In this document: piece after piece, positions 56,051-64,000 of the stretch
How positions within the stretch are numbered: position 1 is the stretch's first letter
Layout of the letters: each line of letters starts with the position of its first letter
Assembly: GCF_001758465.1 (NCBI RefSeq)
Contig: NZ_MJIC01000015.1
Location: forward strand, 62,001-126,000
From: Marisediminitalea lipolytica
GTDB taxonomy: Bacteria; Pseudomonadota; Gammaproteobacteria; Enterobacterales; Alteromonadaceae
Length of the DNA stretch: 64,000 nt
Direction of reading: 5' to 3'
Position numbers and translations under genes: made by a program
The notes under the pieces: generated by a model
What the model was told of the DNA's origin: nothing
Databases searched by the model: none
The model's input: the letters and a program-made list of their open reading frames with translations, nothing else

Positions 56051-56692
56051 ATGAAAGCATTCCAACAAGCGTTTATTGAGTTCGCGATTGCCCGTGGCGT
56101 TCTTAAGTTTGGTGAGTTTACGTTAAAGTCTGGCCGTAAGAGCCCCTATTTCTTTAACGCCGGCCTGTTTAATCGTGGTGGCGATCTGGCTAAATTGGGT
56201 CGCTACTATGCCGATGCCTTAACCGATGCCGGAATCGATTTTGATGTGCTGTTTGGCCCTGCCTATAAAGGTATTCCGATTGCCACCACCACGGCAGTGG
56301 CACTGGCTGATCATCATGATCAGGATGTTCCCTACTGCTTTAACCGCAAAGAAGCCAAGGATCACGGCGAAGGTGGCAATCTGGTAGGCAGTCCGCTGGA
56401 AGGTAAAGTCATGCTGGTAGACGACGTGATCACTGCCGGTACGGCTATCCGTGAATCCATGTCGCTGATCGAAGCTAATAACGCGTCTCTGGCCGGTGTG
56501 CTGATTGCACTGGACCGCCAGGAGCGTGGAACCGGTGAATTGTCTGCTATTCAGGAAGTAGAGCGTGACTATAACACTCAGGTAGTGTCGATTGTTACGC
56601 TAAACGATGTAGTGACTTACCTTCAGTCTGTGGGTGGTCATGACGACGCGATTGCCGCTATCGAAAAATACCGGGAAAACTATGGCATCTGA
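56051..56692 (+). CDS. pyrE: Orotate phosphoribosyltransferase
   Basis: A 213-residue enzyme of pyrimidine synthesis: orotate plus PRPP gives orotidine monophosphate. Motifs: [37 protein letters not shown] and the PRPP loop [17 protein letters not shown]. The start follows CGGAGATCCC. The 3' end overlaps tusA by 11 bases. The rph-pyrE leader of enterobacteria carries a pyrimidine attenuator, but I see no clear terminator in the 14-base gap here. Confidence 0.97.
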   Translation: MKAFQQAFIEFAIARGVLKFGEFTLKSGRKSPYFFNAGLFNRGGDLAKLGRYYADALTDAGIDFDVLFGPAYKGIPIATTTAVALADHHDQDVPYCFNRKEAKDHGEGGNLVGSPLEGKVMLVDDVITAGTAIRESMSLIEANNASLAGVLIALDRQERGTGELSAIQEVERDYNTQVVSIVTLNDVVTYLQSVGGHDDAIAAIEKYRENYGI

Positions 56693-56933
56693 GCCAGAGT
56701 GGGAAAGCGCAGATCATCAGTTAGACGCGCTGGGTCTGCGTTGCCCGGAGCCGGTGATGATGGTGCGCATGCACATGCGTAAACTGCAGGATGGCCAGAC
56801 CCTGTGTATCACCGCCGATGATCCGGCAACGGTAAGGGACATCCCCAGTTTCTGTCGTTTTATGCAGCACACATTGCTGGCTTCACAAACCGATGAACTG
56901 CCCTATCGTTACCTGCTAAAAAAAGGCGTTTAA
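56682..56933 (+). CDS. tusA: Sulfur carrier protein TusA
   Basis: An 83-residue protein with the TusA signature [20 protein letters not shown], where the cysteine accepts persulfide sulfur for tRNA 2-thiouridine synthesis. It ends [11 protein letters not shown], as in E. coli TusA. The ATG at 56682 is chosen because it gives the family length. It overlaps the pyrE stop, so the two are co-translated, an unusual but simple pairing. Confidence 0.93.
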   Translation: MASEPEWESADHQLDALGLRCPEPVMMVRMHMRKLQDGQTLCITADDPATVRDIPSFCRFMQHTLLASQTDELPYRYLLKKGV

Positions 56934-57100
56934 GCTTCTGATACTGCCTGTAGCACCAGTTGTTGCAGGCAGTGCTTATGTTCCAGCGTACTGCTGTGAA
57001 TATCACTAAGATGAATTTTTTGCCCCCGTAACAGCTGTTTGAGCACAGATACCCTTACCTGAACGTTTAAAAACTCTGGCTGTGGCTGAGTAACTTTCAT
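56930..57100 (-). CDS. Small Fur-operon protein of unknown function (56 aa)
   Basis: About 56 residues from the ATG at 57100, which has a GGGAGAG site. Sequence features: [20 protein letters not shown], then a His/Cys-containing [18 protein letters not shown]. It lies 14 bases after the larger unknown gene and shares its Fur-regulated promoter. The short size and basic start recall HemP-like iron-uptake peptides, but the HemP core motif is not there. The last bases overlap tusA on the other strand by four bases. Confidence 0.65.
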   Translation of the reverse strand: MKVTQPQPEFLNVQVRVSVLKQLLRGQKIHLSDIHSSTLEHKHCLQQLVLQAVSEA

Positions 57101-57114
57101 TCTTTCTCTCCCTG

Positions 57115-57552
57115 TTAATGCAGATGTGCAGAAGTGGGTAACACCTCGGCGTAACCTAACCATTCCTTTAGCTGCTGAATGGTAAAAAGTAATGAAGGTT
57201 CAGAGGCGTACATTGGCATTAACGCATTTAGCTGGTGTTGAGTATCGGTCAGTACATACTGGCGCAGTTCGGTTTGATCCTCGCTACAGTGATTAACCGC
57301 CATCGCTGTGGCAGCGTAGCTCACCAGATCCTGATGATACAAAGCGGACTGATTCTCCGGTGCGCGCAAACTCAACAAAATTGAGTGAGCAATCTCCCAG
57401 GCCTGAGTATAAAGCTTGCGGGCGCGCGATATCTGGCCTTTACGGCGCAGTTGCAGCGCCTCAGCTTTTAGCGTTTGACGCTTTATGCGGGCCTGCTCGG
57501 GGTGCAGTTGTAACCATTTTCGGTAAACCGGGCAAAGTAATGAATTACGCAT
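57115..57552 (-). CDS. Fur-regulated helical protein of unknown function
   Basis: About 145 residues from the ATG at 57552, chosen for its GAGGAG site nine bases upstream; the frame opens to 57603 but without a ribosome site. The chain is helical and TPR-like: RIKRQTLKAEALQLRRKGQI, SRARKLYTQAWEIAHSILLS, then TDTQHQLNALMPMYASEPSL. No signal peptide was seen. A Fur box lies 69 bases upstream, so it should be induced by iron starvation. The family is not recognised with certainty. Confidence 0.75.
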   Translation of the reverse strand: MRNSLLCPVYRKWLQLHPEQARIKRQTLKAEALQLRRKGQISRARKLYTQAWEIAHSILLSLRAPENQSALYHQDLVSYAATAMAVNHCSEDQTELRQYVLTDTQHQLNALMPMYASEPSLLFTIQQLKEWLGYAEVLPTSAHLH

Positions 57553-57620
57553 ATCAACGATCTCCTCGGTGTGTTGATGCGAGCATAATGTGAGCATGTT
57601 CATTACTAAGTTAATCTAAA

Positions 57621-57635
57621 TGAGAATTATTATCA
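57621..57635 (-). promoter_or_regulatory. Fur box (7-1-7 palindrome)
   Basis: TGAGAAT-T-ATTATCA matches the Fur 7-1-7 pattern TGATAAT-N-ATTATCA at all but one base. It sits in the promoter region of the minus-strand two-gene operon ending at 56930. The VTT gene on the other side ends at 57655 and reads towards it, so only the operon is a sensible target. Confidence 0.85.
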
Positions 57636-57654
57636 ATAAAGAGTTGGCAGAATC

Positions 57655-58230
57655 TTAACTGAATACCAGCCACAGACCCGCCACTACCGCAGTAATCCCA
57701 AGCATGGCTTTGGTTTTATAGCGGCGAATAAGGTGTTCGGCCTTATTACCAAAGATTTTTACCACCACGGCCAAACCAAAATAGCGTAACGAACGGGCTA
57801 TCACGGTCGCCAGCAGAAACAGCCAGACAGAGTACTTGGTAGCACCGGCTGCCAGCATGGCTATCTGAAAAGGAACCGGTACAATGCCAAGGGTTAATAC
57901 AAACCAGAAACCCTGGGCTTCCATCTTGTTGGTGACGGTTTCAAATTGTTGCTCAGAGCCAAACCAGGCGATCAGATCGTGGCCGATGGCATCAAACAAA
58001 AAGTAACCAATGGCGTAGCCAAACAGTGCGCCGGCAATACAGCCGAGTGTAGACATCAGTGCGAGCAACCAAAGCTTCTCGCGTCTGGCCTGCATTAACG
58101 GGATGAGCACCGCTTCCAGTGGAATGGGCACTATGGTGGATTCAAAAAACGAGGCAATCGTAATGCTGCGCAGCATATGCTTCGACTCTACGAATGCCTT
58201 GGTTTTACGTTTTAATGTGTTTTTTATCAA
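57655..58230 (-). CDS. VTT/DedA-type membrane protein (YqaA-like)
   Basis: A 191-residue membrane protein of the SNARE-associated (VTT) family. Features: IASFFESTIVPIPLEAVLIP, the reentrant loop start, GALFGYAIGYFLFDAIG, and VLTLGIVPVPFQIAMLAAGATK with the family FxPxP-like motif. The C-terminal part has two more helices. Related proteins act as lipid scramblases or transporters; YqaA itself is uncharacterised. It follows the amidohydrolase gene after 14 bases, so they may be co-transcribed. Confidence 0.85.
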   Translation of the reverse strand: MIKNTLKRKTKAFVESKHMLRSITIASFFESTIVPIPLEAVLIPLMQARREKLWLLALMSTLGCIAGALFGYAIGYFLFDAIGHDLIAWFGSEQQFETVTNKMEAQGFWFVLTLGIVPVPFQIAMLAAGATKYSVWLFLLATVIARSLRYFGLAVVVKIFGNKAEHLIRRYKTKAMLGITAVVAGLWLVFS

Positions 58231-58244
58231 GGGATAAAACTCCC

Positions 58245-59534
58245 CTATTGTTTGTAAATTTTTCCGCCTTTCATGACAAACTGCACATTCTCCAGAATCG
58301 TAATATCGTCAAGCGGATTGCCCTTAACCGCAACGATGTCCGCGAATTTACCGGCTTCCAGGGTACCGACTTCATTTTCAATACCCAACATGGTGGCTGC
58401 ATTTATCGTGGCGGCTTGTATAGCTTTTGCAGGGGGCATGCCAGCCTCAACCATTAAGCCAAATTCCTGGGCGTTGTCGCCGTGCGCTGATACCCCACTG
58501 TCGGTGCCAAAAGCTATGTTTACGCCGGCTTTGTAGGCTTTGCCAAAGGTCGATTTAATCAGCGGTCCAATGGCGGCCGCTTTGGGGCGAACAATCTCCG
58601 GGAAGTAGCCATCTATTTTGGCTTTTTCAGCCACAAATTCGCCAGCCAGAATGGTTGGCACGTAGTAGGTACCATGCTTTTTCATCAGCTTCATGACCTC
58701 ATTGTCCATGTAGGTGCCGTGCTCAATAGATGTCACGCCCGCCTTAATGGCTCTGATCATTCCCTCTTTACCATGGGCATGAACCGCTACCGTCATTCCG
58801 TAGTCTTTGGCCGTTTGCACCACGCCATCGAGCTCGTCTGGCATAAACTGGGGATTCTGACCGCTTTTGGCCACGCTCAACACGCCACCTGTTGCCGTAA
58901 TTTTGATGGCATCTGCACCATCCTGGTAACGTTGTCTGACCGCTTCGCGGGCTTCTGCTTCACCATTAATTACGCCGCTTTCAGGCCCGGTATCTGGCCG
59001 CAGTAGCTTTGCAAGACCGTTACTGGGATCGGCATGTCCACCGGTGGTGGCAATGGATTTTGCTGCGGTGTAAATGCGCGGGCCCACAGCCATCCCTTTA
59101 CTGATGGCGTTACGCAGGGCAACCGTTTCGTTGTAGCTGTCGCCCAGATTTCTGACCGTGGTAAATCCGGCCTGCAATGTTTTTTCTGCGTAATAGGCGG
59201 CTGCTAATGCGTAGTCTGCCTCGTTCTGGGTGTAGCGTTTCAGATAAGAGGCGGTGCCGCTTTGTTGCGAGCTTAAATGCACATGCATATCCATAAAGCC
59301 CGGCATTATTACTGCGTCTTTTAAATCTACCAGCGTGTCTTCTGCGCCAGCCTTGATATACCCCTTATCAACGTGGGTAATTTTGTCATCTTCTATTGTC
59401 AGGGATACCGGACCGGTTAATTTGTCGTCGGTGCCGGTAAAAGCGTTGCCTGCATGGATTATCGTTGCTGCGTGTAAAACACTTACTGGTAGCAGAACGG
59501 TTCCCATCAGGATTGATTTAACCAATTTCTTCAT
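58245..59534 (-). CDS. Exported metal-dependent amidohydrolase
   Basis: A 429-residue amidohydrolase with a signal peptide ([20 protein letters not shown], cleavage near HAA). Metal-binding motifs: [11 protein letters not shown], a lysine in [11 protein letters not shown] that would be carbamylated, [28 protein letters not shown] and [12 protein letters not shown]. The C-terminal part ends with the small beta domain ([18 protein letters not shown]). Close relatives are annotated as Xaa-Pro dipeptidases or imidazolonepropionase-like; several hydrolyse L-Xaa-Pro peptides or organophosphates. The true substrate is not readable. Located in the periplasm. Confidence 0.9.
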   Translation of the reverse strand: MKKLVKSILMGTVLLPVSVLHAATIIHAGNAFTGTDDKLTGPVSLTIEDDKITHVDKGYIKAGAEDTLVDLKDAVIMPGFMDMHVHLSSQQSGTASYLKRYTQNEADYALAAAYYAEKTLQAGFTTVRNLGDSYNETVALRNAISKGMAVGPRIYTAAKSIATTGGHADPSNGLAKLLRPDTGPESGVINGEAEAREAVRQRYQDGADAIKITATGGVLSVAKSGQNPQFMPDELDGVVQTAKDYGMTVAVHAHGKEGMIRAIKAGVTSIEHGTYMDNEVMKLMKKHGTYYVPTILAGEFVAEKAKIDGYFPEIVRPKAAAIGPLIKSTFGKAYKAGVNIAFGTDSGVSAHGDNAQEFGLMVEAGMPPAKAIQAATINAATMLGIENEVGTLEAGKFADIVAVKGNPLDDITILENVQFVMKGGKIYKQ

Positions 59535-59661
59535 TACTATTTGCTCTTGTTGTTGTGAAGTTTTCTCACTTTATGCCATGCCCGGTACTTTTACAAAGTC
59601 GACGGCGAAAGGCCCTGCAACAACATCGAGGAATCACCTATAACTAACAAGGAAATACATC

Positions 59662-59961
59662 ATGCAACAACGACTAACCAAACTTTCCCCTCATTCCGTA
59701 GCGCTACACATGGCATTGGTTTTTGCCGTGATTTCGCTTGTATTTATGCTGCCGTTTACTTTTTTAATGTCTGCAATGGCACCCAATATGCCTGACGACG
59801 CAGGGATGCCGTTTGCTGCATCGGGTGTCCTGGCCTTCGTTATGCCCATTATCTATTTTATCTTTACCTATATTTTTAGTTTTATTATGGCGCTGCTGTA
59901 TAACCTGTTGGCTAAAATGACCGGCGGTGTAAAAGTCACACTGGAATCGTCGTCAGACTAA
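59662..59961 (+). CDS. Small membrane protein of unknown function (99 aa)
   Basis: A 99-residue protein with two strongly hydrophobic segments: ALVFAVISLVFMLPFTFLMS near residues 18-38 and a longer one near 55-85 (VMPIIYFIFTYIFSFIMALL). A Met/Asp-rich loop lies between them and a short charged tail follows. It starts at ATG 59662 after AAGGAAA. Family not recognised; similar short proteins are common in Alteromonadales. It is divergent from the amidohydrolase. Confidence 0.65.
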   Translation: MQQRLTKLSPHSVALHMALVFAVISLVFMLPFTFLMSAMAPNMPDDAGMPFAASGVLAFVMPIIYFIFTYIFSFIMALLYNLLAKMTGGVKVTLESSSD

Positions 59962-60052
59962 GTCGGGATCGGGATGTTCATTATGAGGGTTTGCTGATAT
60001 ATTCAGATTGATTGTTTTTTGAACTAATCTATCAGCAGGAGGCGACCACAAC

Positions 60053-61051
60053 ATGATATGGACAACGAAGGACGTTCAGCAGCTCTGGTCAGGCTATCTG
60101 GCATTAACCTGTGTATTAATTGTGCTGTCCACCAGTGCACATGCTCAGATGCCCGGCTGGGTACAGAAAAGCACTCAGGATACCGACGCTCACATGTATG
60201 GTATCGGTTCTGGTAACTCGTTGGAGCAGGCCAAAAATATGGCTCTGGCCGAGCTGGCTGGCAAGGTAAACAGCCAGGTTCAACAGCTGTTTCAAATGCA
60301 GGAACAAGCGGTTAATGACGATTATTCCAGTGAGATGTCGCTGGATACCCGGGTCGAAGTAGGCGCGACAGATTTAAAGTATTTTTATGTAAATCAGACG
60401 GAACAGTCAGGCAGTGTGTACTGGGTTGAGCTGGTGCTAGATAAAACCAAAATGGCTAACGATCTGAAAGCACAGTTTGAAGTGGAGCATGGCACCCTAA
60501 CTTCGCAAATGCAGGCGTTGCTCAATCAGTCGGCGTTTATGCAGTTTTTGCAGGCTAATGAAGCTGCCACCAGCATTACCCGGTTAAAGCGCCTGATCAT
60601 GCAGGTCAAATACTACTCCCCCGCCTTTTCGACCTCTCAGTATGTGCAGCAATACAACCAGTATTTAAAGCAACTGCAACAAGCCACCGCGGCTAACCAG
60701 GTTTTTCTGAATGACCAGCAAGCCGACACGCTGGTGGCCAAGGAGTTTCGTAACTGGTTATCCAAACAAGGGGTAAACCTGGCTCCCAGCAAATCAGCCA
60801 AAACGGATGTCATTGAGCTGACCACCACAGTAGATGCTTATCAGGATAAGCGCGATGCTTACATTGCCGAGTTGCAAACCACAGTAAACGTGAGTTCAAC
60901 GGCGTTTGGTGAAATTGGCCACGCGACATTTCAAACCAAGGGACGGGATTATAAAAGAGAGTCTCAGGCGCTGGATAAAGCCGTAAAGGCGTTTAAATTA
61001 AAAATTCAGCGTAAGGACCCGGCTAAGTTACTCAATATCAAAGTGTATTAA
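60053..61051 (+). CDS. LPP20-family exported protein
   Basis: A 332-residue exported protein with a hydrophobic start near residues 15-32 and a cleavage site after SAHAQ. The mature N-terminus matches the LPP20 pattern: PGWVQKSTQDTDAHMYGIGS, then GNSLEQAKNMALAELAGKVN. The rest is helical and Gln-rich, with a second repeat of the same type near the C-terminus (a coil ending AVKAFKLKIQRKDPAKLL). It starts after an AGGAGG site. It is not lipid-modified, as no lipobox cysteine is present. The function is unknown. Downstream on the opposite strand are three exported proteins of similar style. Confidence 0.75.
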   Translation: MIWTTKDVQQLWSGYLALTCVLIVLSTSAHAQMPGWVQKSTQDTDAHMYGIGSGNSLEQAKNMALAELAGKVNSQVQQLFQMQEQAVNDDYSSEMSLDTRVEVGATDLKYFYVNQTEQSGSVYWVELVLDKTKMANDLKAQFEVEHGTLTSQMQALLNQSAFMQFLQANEAATSITRLKRLIMQVKYYSPAFSTSQYVQQYNQYLKQLQQATAANQVFLNDQQADTLVAKEFRNWLSKQGVNLAPSKSAKTDVIELTTTVDAYQDKRDAYIAELQTTVNVSSTAFGEIGHATFQTKGRDYKRESQALDKAVKAFKLKIQRKDPAKLLNIKVY

Positions 61052-61056
61052 TCGGG

Positions 61057-61086
61057 CAAAAAAAAGACCGTGGACGTGCCACGGTC
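61057..61086 (-). terminator. Terminator of the exported-protein operon
   Basis: Stem GACCGTGG/CCACGGTC (61066-61073 with 61079-61086) is followed on the minus strand by eight T residues. It lies 36 bases beyond the stop of the minus-strand gene, and just after the LPP20-like gene on the plus strand. Confidence 0.9.
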
Positions 61087-61122
61087 GTTACTCAGATTAG
61101 TTGTACAAACTCAGGCTAACTA

Positions 61123-61959
61123 TTAGTCCCAACTTATTGCCTCATTAAATTCTTCTGTGGCGTCTGGCTCGAGTTTCAGGTCCTGGGATTGCGCGTATTC
61201 AATAAAGTACTTTGCGGTAGCAACGAGCTTGGGTAAGTGTTCTGGTAAACCTTCCAGCACATCCTGCAAGGTGCCCGTTGCGGCAGCATAGTCACCTCCT
61301 TTACTCACACTGTCTACCAGGCCGCCCATGGAAAAGCCGCCGGAAGATTTTTTCTTTTCCTTTTGGGCATCTTTTTCGGCCACTTCCATCAGGTTGTCGG
61401 CATCTTCTTTAATCACGTAGGTTTTATAGGTTCCTAACAGGTAGGTTGAGGCGCCGAGTACAAATGACTTTTGCTGAGCGGGTTCAATTAACTTTGTTTG
61501 CAGAGTTTTTGCCCGAATCTCCGCACTGGCACCATCGGCATACTCACGGTGCTTTTCTATTTCCTTTTCACTCAGGCTGGTGCCCGAAGTAAGAATTTCC
61601 CGCTCTTTTAACAGCTCTTCTTTAGCACTTTTCAGGTCGAGGGATTCGGCCAGACAAATATTAGCCTGGTTAACGGCTAAGGCTGCCAGTATGTAGGAGG
61701 TCATTACCTGATCAGAGGCCTTTTTGATGTTTTTACCGTCGCCGCTCAGCGGCAGGTATTTCACCAAAAAATCAGCCATGTCCATGTAACTTAAATCAGC
61801 GCAGTTATCTTTGGTCAGAAAGGCTTCTTTGGCCCAGGGGGCGGCTTTTTTGTCATCGTCAGAGAACAAGCCTCCAAACTGGGCATTGGCGTTAAAGCTT
61901 GCCACTGCGCTTAACAACAACGATGCCGTAACTAACTGGCGAAAACGAAAAACAGTCAT
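61123..61959 (-). CDS. Exported protein of unknown function
   Basis: A 278-residue protein with a signal peptide (MTVFRFRQLVTASLLLSAVA, cleavage near NAQ). The mature part is helical: DNCADLSYMDMADFLVKYLP, ILAALAVNQANICLAESL, SEKEIEKHREYADGASAEIR. A Lys/Glu-rich stretch (EKDAQKEKKKSSGGFSMGG) and a glycine-rich linker follow. Two cysteines (Cys of DNCADL and NICLAE) could form a disulfide. It is the last gene of a three-gene operon of exported proteins, 15 bases after the previous gene. I do not recognise it. Confidence 0.65.
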   Translation of the reverse strand: MTVFRFRQLVTASLLLSAVASFNANAQFGGLFSDDDKKAAPWAKEAFLTKDNCADLSYMDMADFLVKYLPLSGDGKNIKKASDQVMTSYILAALAVNQANICLAESLDLKSAKEELLKEREILTSGTSLSEKEIEKHREYADGASAEIRAKTLQTKLIEPAQQKSFVLGASTYLLGTYKTYVIKEDADNLMEVAEKDAQKEKKKSSGGFSMGGLVDSVSKGGDYAAATGTLQDVLEGLPEHLPKLVATAKYFIEYAQSQDLKLEPDATEEFNEAISWD

Positions 61960-61973
61960 GCTTTATTTCCTTA

Positions 61974-62948
61974 TTAGATTGATTTAGAACTGAGTTGTCC
62001 AATGAGCCCGGCAGCCATTTTTTCAGCTGCGAGTTTGAGTGCATTGTTTTTAGCAACAATAGGGGTGGGGCCAAGGCCGATGTATTGCACCGGTCCAACC
62101 GAAGCTACAGCGGCTCCGCGGCGTTTGATGGCAAGAATTTTGGCGGTTACGGAAACCGGTACCTGGTATAAACCACTCACATCATCAGTGCTGTGTTCGT
62201 CAACGTCCAGTGTGCCTATGGCCAGGTACTGCACAGGATCCAGCAGGCCCCTTAAGCCACGAATGGCGTCGCGCTTGGTTGCTGGGGTCAGGTCGTCGCC
62301 CTGTTCGTAGTCCATAATAAAATTATTAACGTCCAGCTGGCCTTCGGTTTCTTCTTCCAGCAGCGCCGCGTCTATTACGTAGTAGTTAGCCGCCGAAAAA
62401 ACCGCGCCAACGGCTGAATCTACTTCGTTAGTGGTAGTGGCTTGCCAGGTATTTTCCCCGCGCTGAAAGTCGCCACTTTGGGTGTCTTTCGCTTCTATGC
62501 GTGAAGCCAGTTCCCGGGCCACAAAAACAAAGGTAATGTACTGATCCTCGTTGCTGGGCGCGGCTTGACCCCGGCCTGCTTCGGTGAGTTTGGCCAGCAG
62601 TTTTGACTCGTTAATGCTGACCCGCATAACCACCCGGAACAGATTGTCGTCTTTATTTTCTTTCTTTGAGATAACGGTCGACTGTAACAGGTAGTCGTCT
62701 ATGTTGGCGCTAATGTCGTCTTTAATCAGCGCAAAATTAGGCAACTGGTATTGCTGGGTTTTTGCCAGCCAGGTTTCAACCGCTTTTAGCTTGGCTTCTG
62801 CGTAAGCGGCTGCACGCTCGTCGTCATCCAGCCAGCCTGAATAGGGGTACTCTACAACACCTTTGTATTCGGCACTAGTGGCAGGAAAAGCCGAAAATAC
62901 AATAATGAATATCAGCCATAATTTAGCGGTTAGGTTGCTACATTTCAT
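61974..62948 (-). CDS. Exported protein with FlgT/CsgG-like features
   Basis: A 324-residue protein with a signal peptide (LIFIIVFSAFPATSA). The first domain (YKGVVEYPYSGWLDDDERAA, AEAKLKAVETWLAKTQQ) looks like the N-terminal helix-rich domain of FlgT-like proteins. The second has YYVIDAALLEEE and ILAIKRRGAAVASVGPVQYI and ends with a helix NALKLAAEKMAAGLIGQLSS. This resembles the CsgG/LpoB/FlgT fold, but only by pattern. It overlaps the upstream gene by 11 bases, so the two are coupled. The function is unknown. Confidence 0.6.
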   Translation of the reverse strand: MKCSNLTAKLWLIFIIVFSAFPATSAEYKGVVEYPYSGWLDDDERAAAYAEAKLKAVETWLAKTQQYQLPNFALIKDDISANIDDYLLQSTVISKKENKDDNLFRVVMRVSINESKLLAKLTEAGRGQAAPSNEDQYITFVFVARELASRIEAKDTQSGDFQRGENTWQATTTNEVDSAVGAVFSAANYYVIDAALLEEETEGQLDVNNFIMDYEQGDDLTPATKRDAIRGLRGLLDPVQYLAIGTLDVDEHSTDDVSGLYQVPVSVTAKILAIKRRGAAVASVGPVQYIGLGPTPIVAKNNALKLAAEKMAAGLIGQLSSKSI

Positions 62949-64000
62949 TAAACTGTTCGCTCCATGCGGTAAAAGTCTGGTAGGTTTTTCGCTTTTGCTG
63001 GGTGTGGGTGTCGAACCATTTTTTCTCTGGCGCCTTTAACTGATGCGCAATATCCAGCAGTAGCATTTCGAGGGCATCTTCATAACCGGGCCAGTCGGTT
63101 TCTGAACTTTGGTTCTTACTCACCAGCATAGGCACGGCATAATGAAAATAATCGTTTATCAGCAGGTCGGTATCCGTGGCTTCACGGGCGTTTAACAGCA
63201 CCCGGGCGGCGTAAAGATTTTTATTGGTTTTTTTCATGACCTTAAAGTTGGTAACAGTGAGATCAAAGACATAGTCTGGCTCGGGTAAAGCCAACTGATA
63301 AACATCACCATTAGACATGCGCCCGGACATTTTATTACCGATGGCATAACCCTTGGTGTAGGGCACCATATTGAGCCTGGCATTTTGCGCGAGCTGAGCC
63401 GTAAAGTACTGGCCAAAGGTCTGGCTTAACGGATTTACTGCCAGCGATGGCGGGAGCAGCGGTGCGGCTTTGTCGCCAAAAGATAATGTATCAACCTTAA
63501 ACCGCAGGGCATCTTCTTCAGGTAAGTGGGATTCCAGGATCCTGTCCCGGGCAATGGTAAACAGATTGATATCGCTATTGTCTGGCTGATAAAGCGCTTT
63601 TACATTGGTTTCTTTCGCAAGTGCCAGGTCGTCGTAAACACTAACTACATCGTTGCGCGCTATGTCCAGGGGAATACTGGCTATCAGTCGCATAGACTGA
63701 AAATCAAAAAACAGAATCTGCGCACTGATTTCGGCCACCAGTTTGTAGTAGTCGGGAAACTTATCCACGCTAACCGTCTCTCTCTCGATGGCTAGTGTCA
63801 TAGCAATGGCTGGTCCGGACTCGTAGTCTCCCTTCTCGCCGGCAGCAATCTTATAAGGCAGGCCTGCAGTTTGCTCCAGCATTGTGCGAAATGCTTTGTC
63901 TAGTGGTGCCGCTTGTCCTTTCCCGGGCGAAACATTGATGCTGGTAACTACCGGATAGTTAGCTTTGGCATGCTTCGCCTCGCCGAGATAGGAGAGGCCC
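62938..64000 (-). CDS. Exported or periplasmic protein, N-terminus beyond the window
   Basis: The frame is open to base 64000, so the gene enters from outside; at least 353 residues are visible and no stop precedes the internal methionine at 63882. The upstream part reads LSYLGEAKHAKANYPVVTSI and PGKGQAAPLDKAFRTMLEQT. Later parts include VAEISAQILFFDFQSMRLIA and DYVFDLTVTNFKVMKKTNKN. It may form strands and helices as in penicillin-binding-protein activators or flagellar assembly proteins, but no family is certain. It is the first visible gene of the three-gene operon. Confidence 0.6.
   Translation of the reverse strand, partial: GLSYLGEAKHAKANYPVVTSINVSPGKGQAAPLDKAFRTMLEQTAGLPYKIAAGEKGDYESGPAIAMTLAIERETVSVDKFPDYYKLVAEISAQILFFDFQSMRLIASIPLDIARNDVVSVYDDLALAKETNVKALYQPDNSDINLFTIARDRILESHLPEEDALRFKVDTLSFGDKAAPLLPPSLAVNPLSQTFGQYFTAQLAQNARLNMVPYTKGYAIGNKMSGRMSNGDVYQLALPEPDYVFDLTVTNFKVMKKTNKNLYAARVLLNAREATDTDLLINDYFHYAVPMLVSKNQSSETDWPGYEDALEMLLLDIAHQLKAPEKKWFDTHTQQKRKTYQTFTAWSEQFNEM

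Overview
The window is chromosomal DNA of a marine-type gammaproteobacterium, most likely of the Alteromonadales (Alteromonadaceae-like). This is inferred from gene content and protein style (TonB-dependent receptors, a TPR-sulfotransferase, an ElaA-type GNAT, YicC/Rph/PyrE synteny); genus is not claimed. Coding density is high, and no rRNA, tRNA or CRISPR array was recognised.

Layout. 1-3.1 kb: end of the F1 ATP synthase operon (atpA end, atpG, atpD, atpC, terminator). 3.2-8.7 kb: small housekeeping genes (GFA-like, VOC, membrane protein, GST, DTW-domain tRNA modification enzyme, alkyltransferase-like protein, HD-GYP phosphodiesterase, OmpA lipoprotein). 8.7-15.0 kb: two chemoreceptors flanking a porin, a miniature PstS-like protein and a DUF1439 lipoprotein. 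15.4-22.0 kb: acetyltransferase, TPR-sulfotransferase, large TonB-dependent receptor, small outer-membrane barrel.

22.0-46.5 kb is a nearly self-contained glycine betaine catabolic locus. A BCCT transporter imports betaine or choline. GbcAB (Rieske oxygenase and reductase) removes the first methyl group, and DgcAB with a dedicated EtfAB pair removes the second. SoxBDAG oxidises sarcosine to glycine, GlyA converts glycine plus methylene-THF to serine, SdaA deaminates serine to pyruvate, and PurU releases formate and THF. A GlxA/AraC-type regulator (GbdR-like), a dipeptidase and a V4R/DUF5943-like protein complete the set. The order recalls the Pseudomonas gbc/dgc/sox loci. A 12-base motif, TGTCGTTTTTRG, recurs in three intergenic regions of this locus and is a candidate regulator site. 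Two gaps here are rich in palindromic or tandem repeats (34.0-34.8 and 43.7-43.85 kb), and one membrane-protein gene is a pseudogene (43.9-44.3 kb).

47.0-52.5 kb looks accessory: a second TonB-dependent receptor, a VanA-like Rieske oxygenase without a reductase, a MarR regulator with a near-perfect 19-bp palindrome in front of the oxygenase, and a PhyH-family dioxygenase. An intact IS1182-type element (52.6-54.2 kb) follows, inserted in the yicC terminator and flanked by 22-bp direct repeats.

54.2-64.0 kb: yicC, rph, pyrE and tusA; a two-gene operon of unknown function behind a strong Fur box; a VTT membrane protein; a secreted amidohydrolase; and a group of poorly characterised exported proteins (an LPP20-like protein, then a three-gene minus-strand operon truncated by the window edge).

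All family names come from reading translated sequences and motifs from memory; no database search was run.
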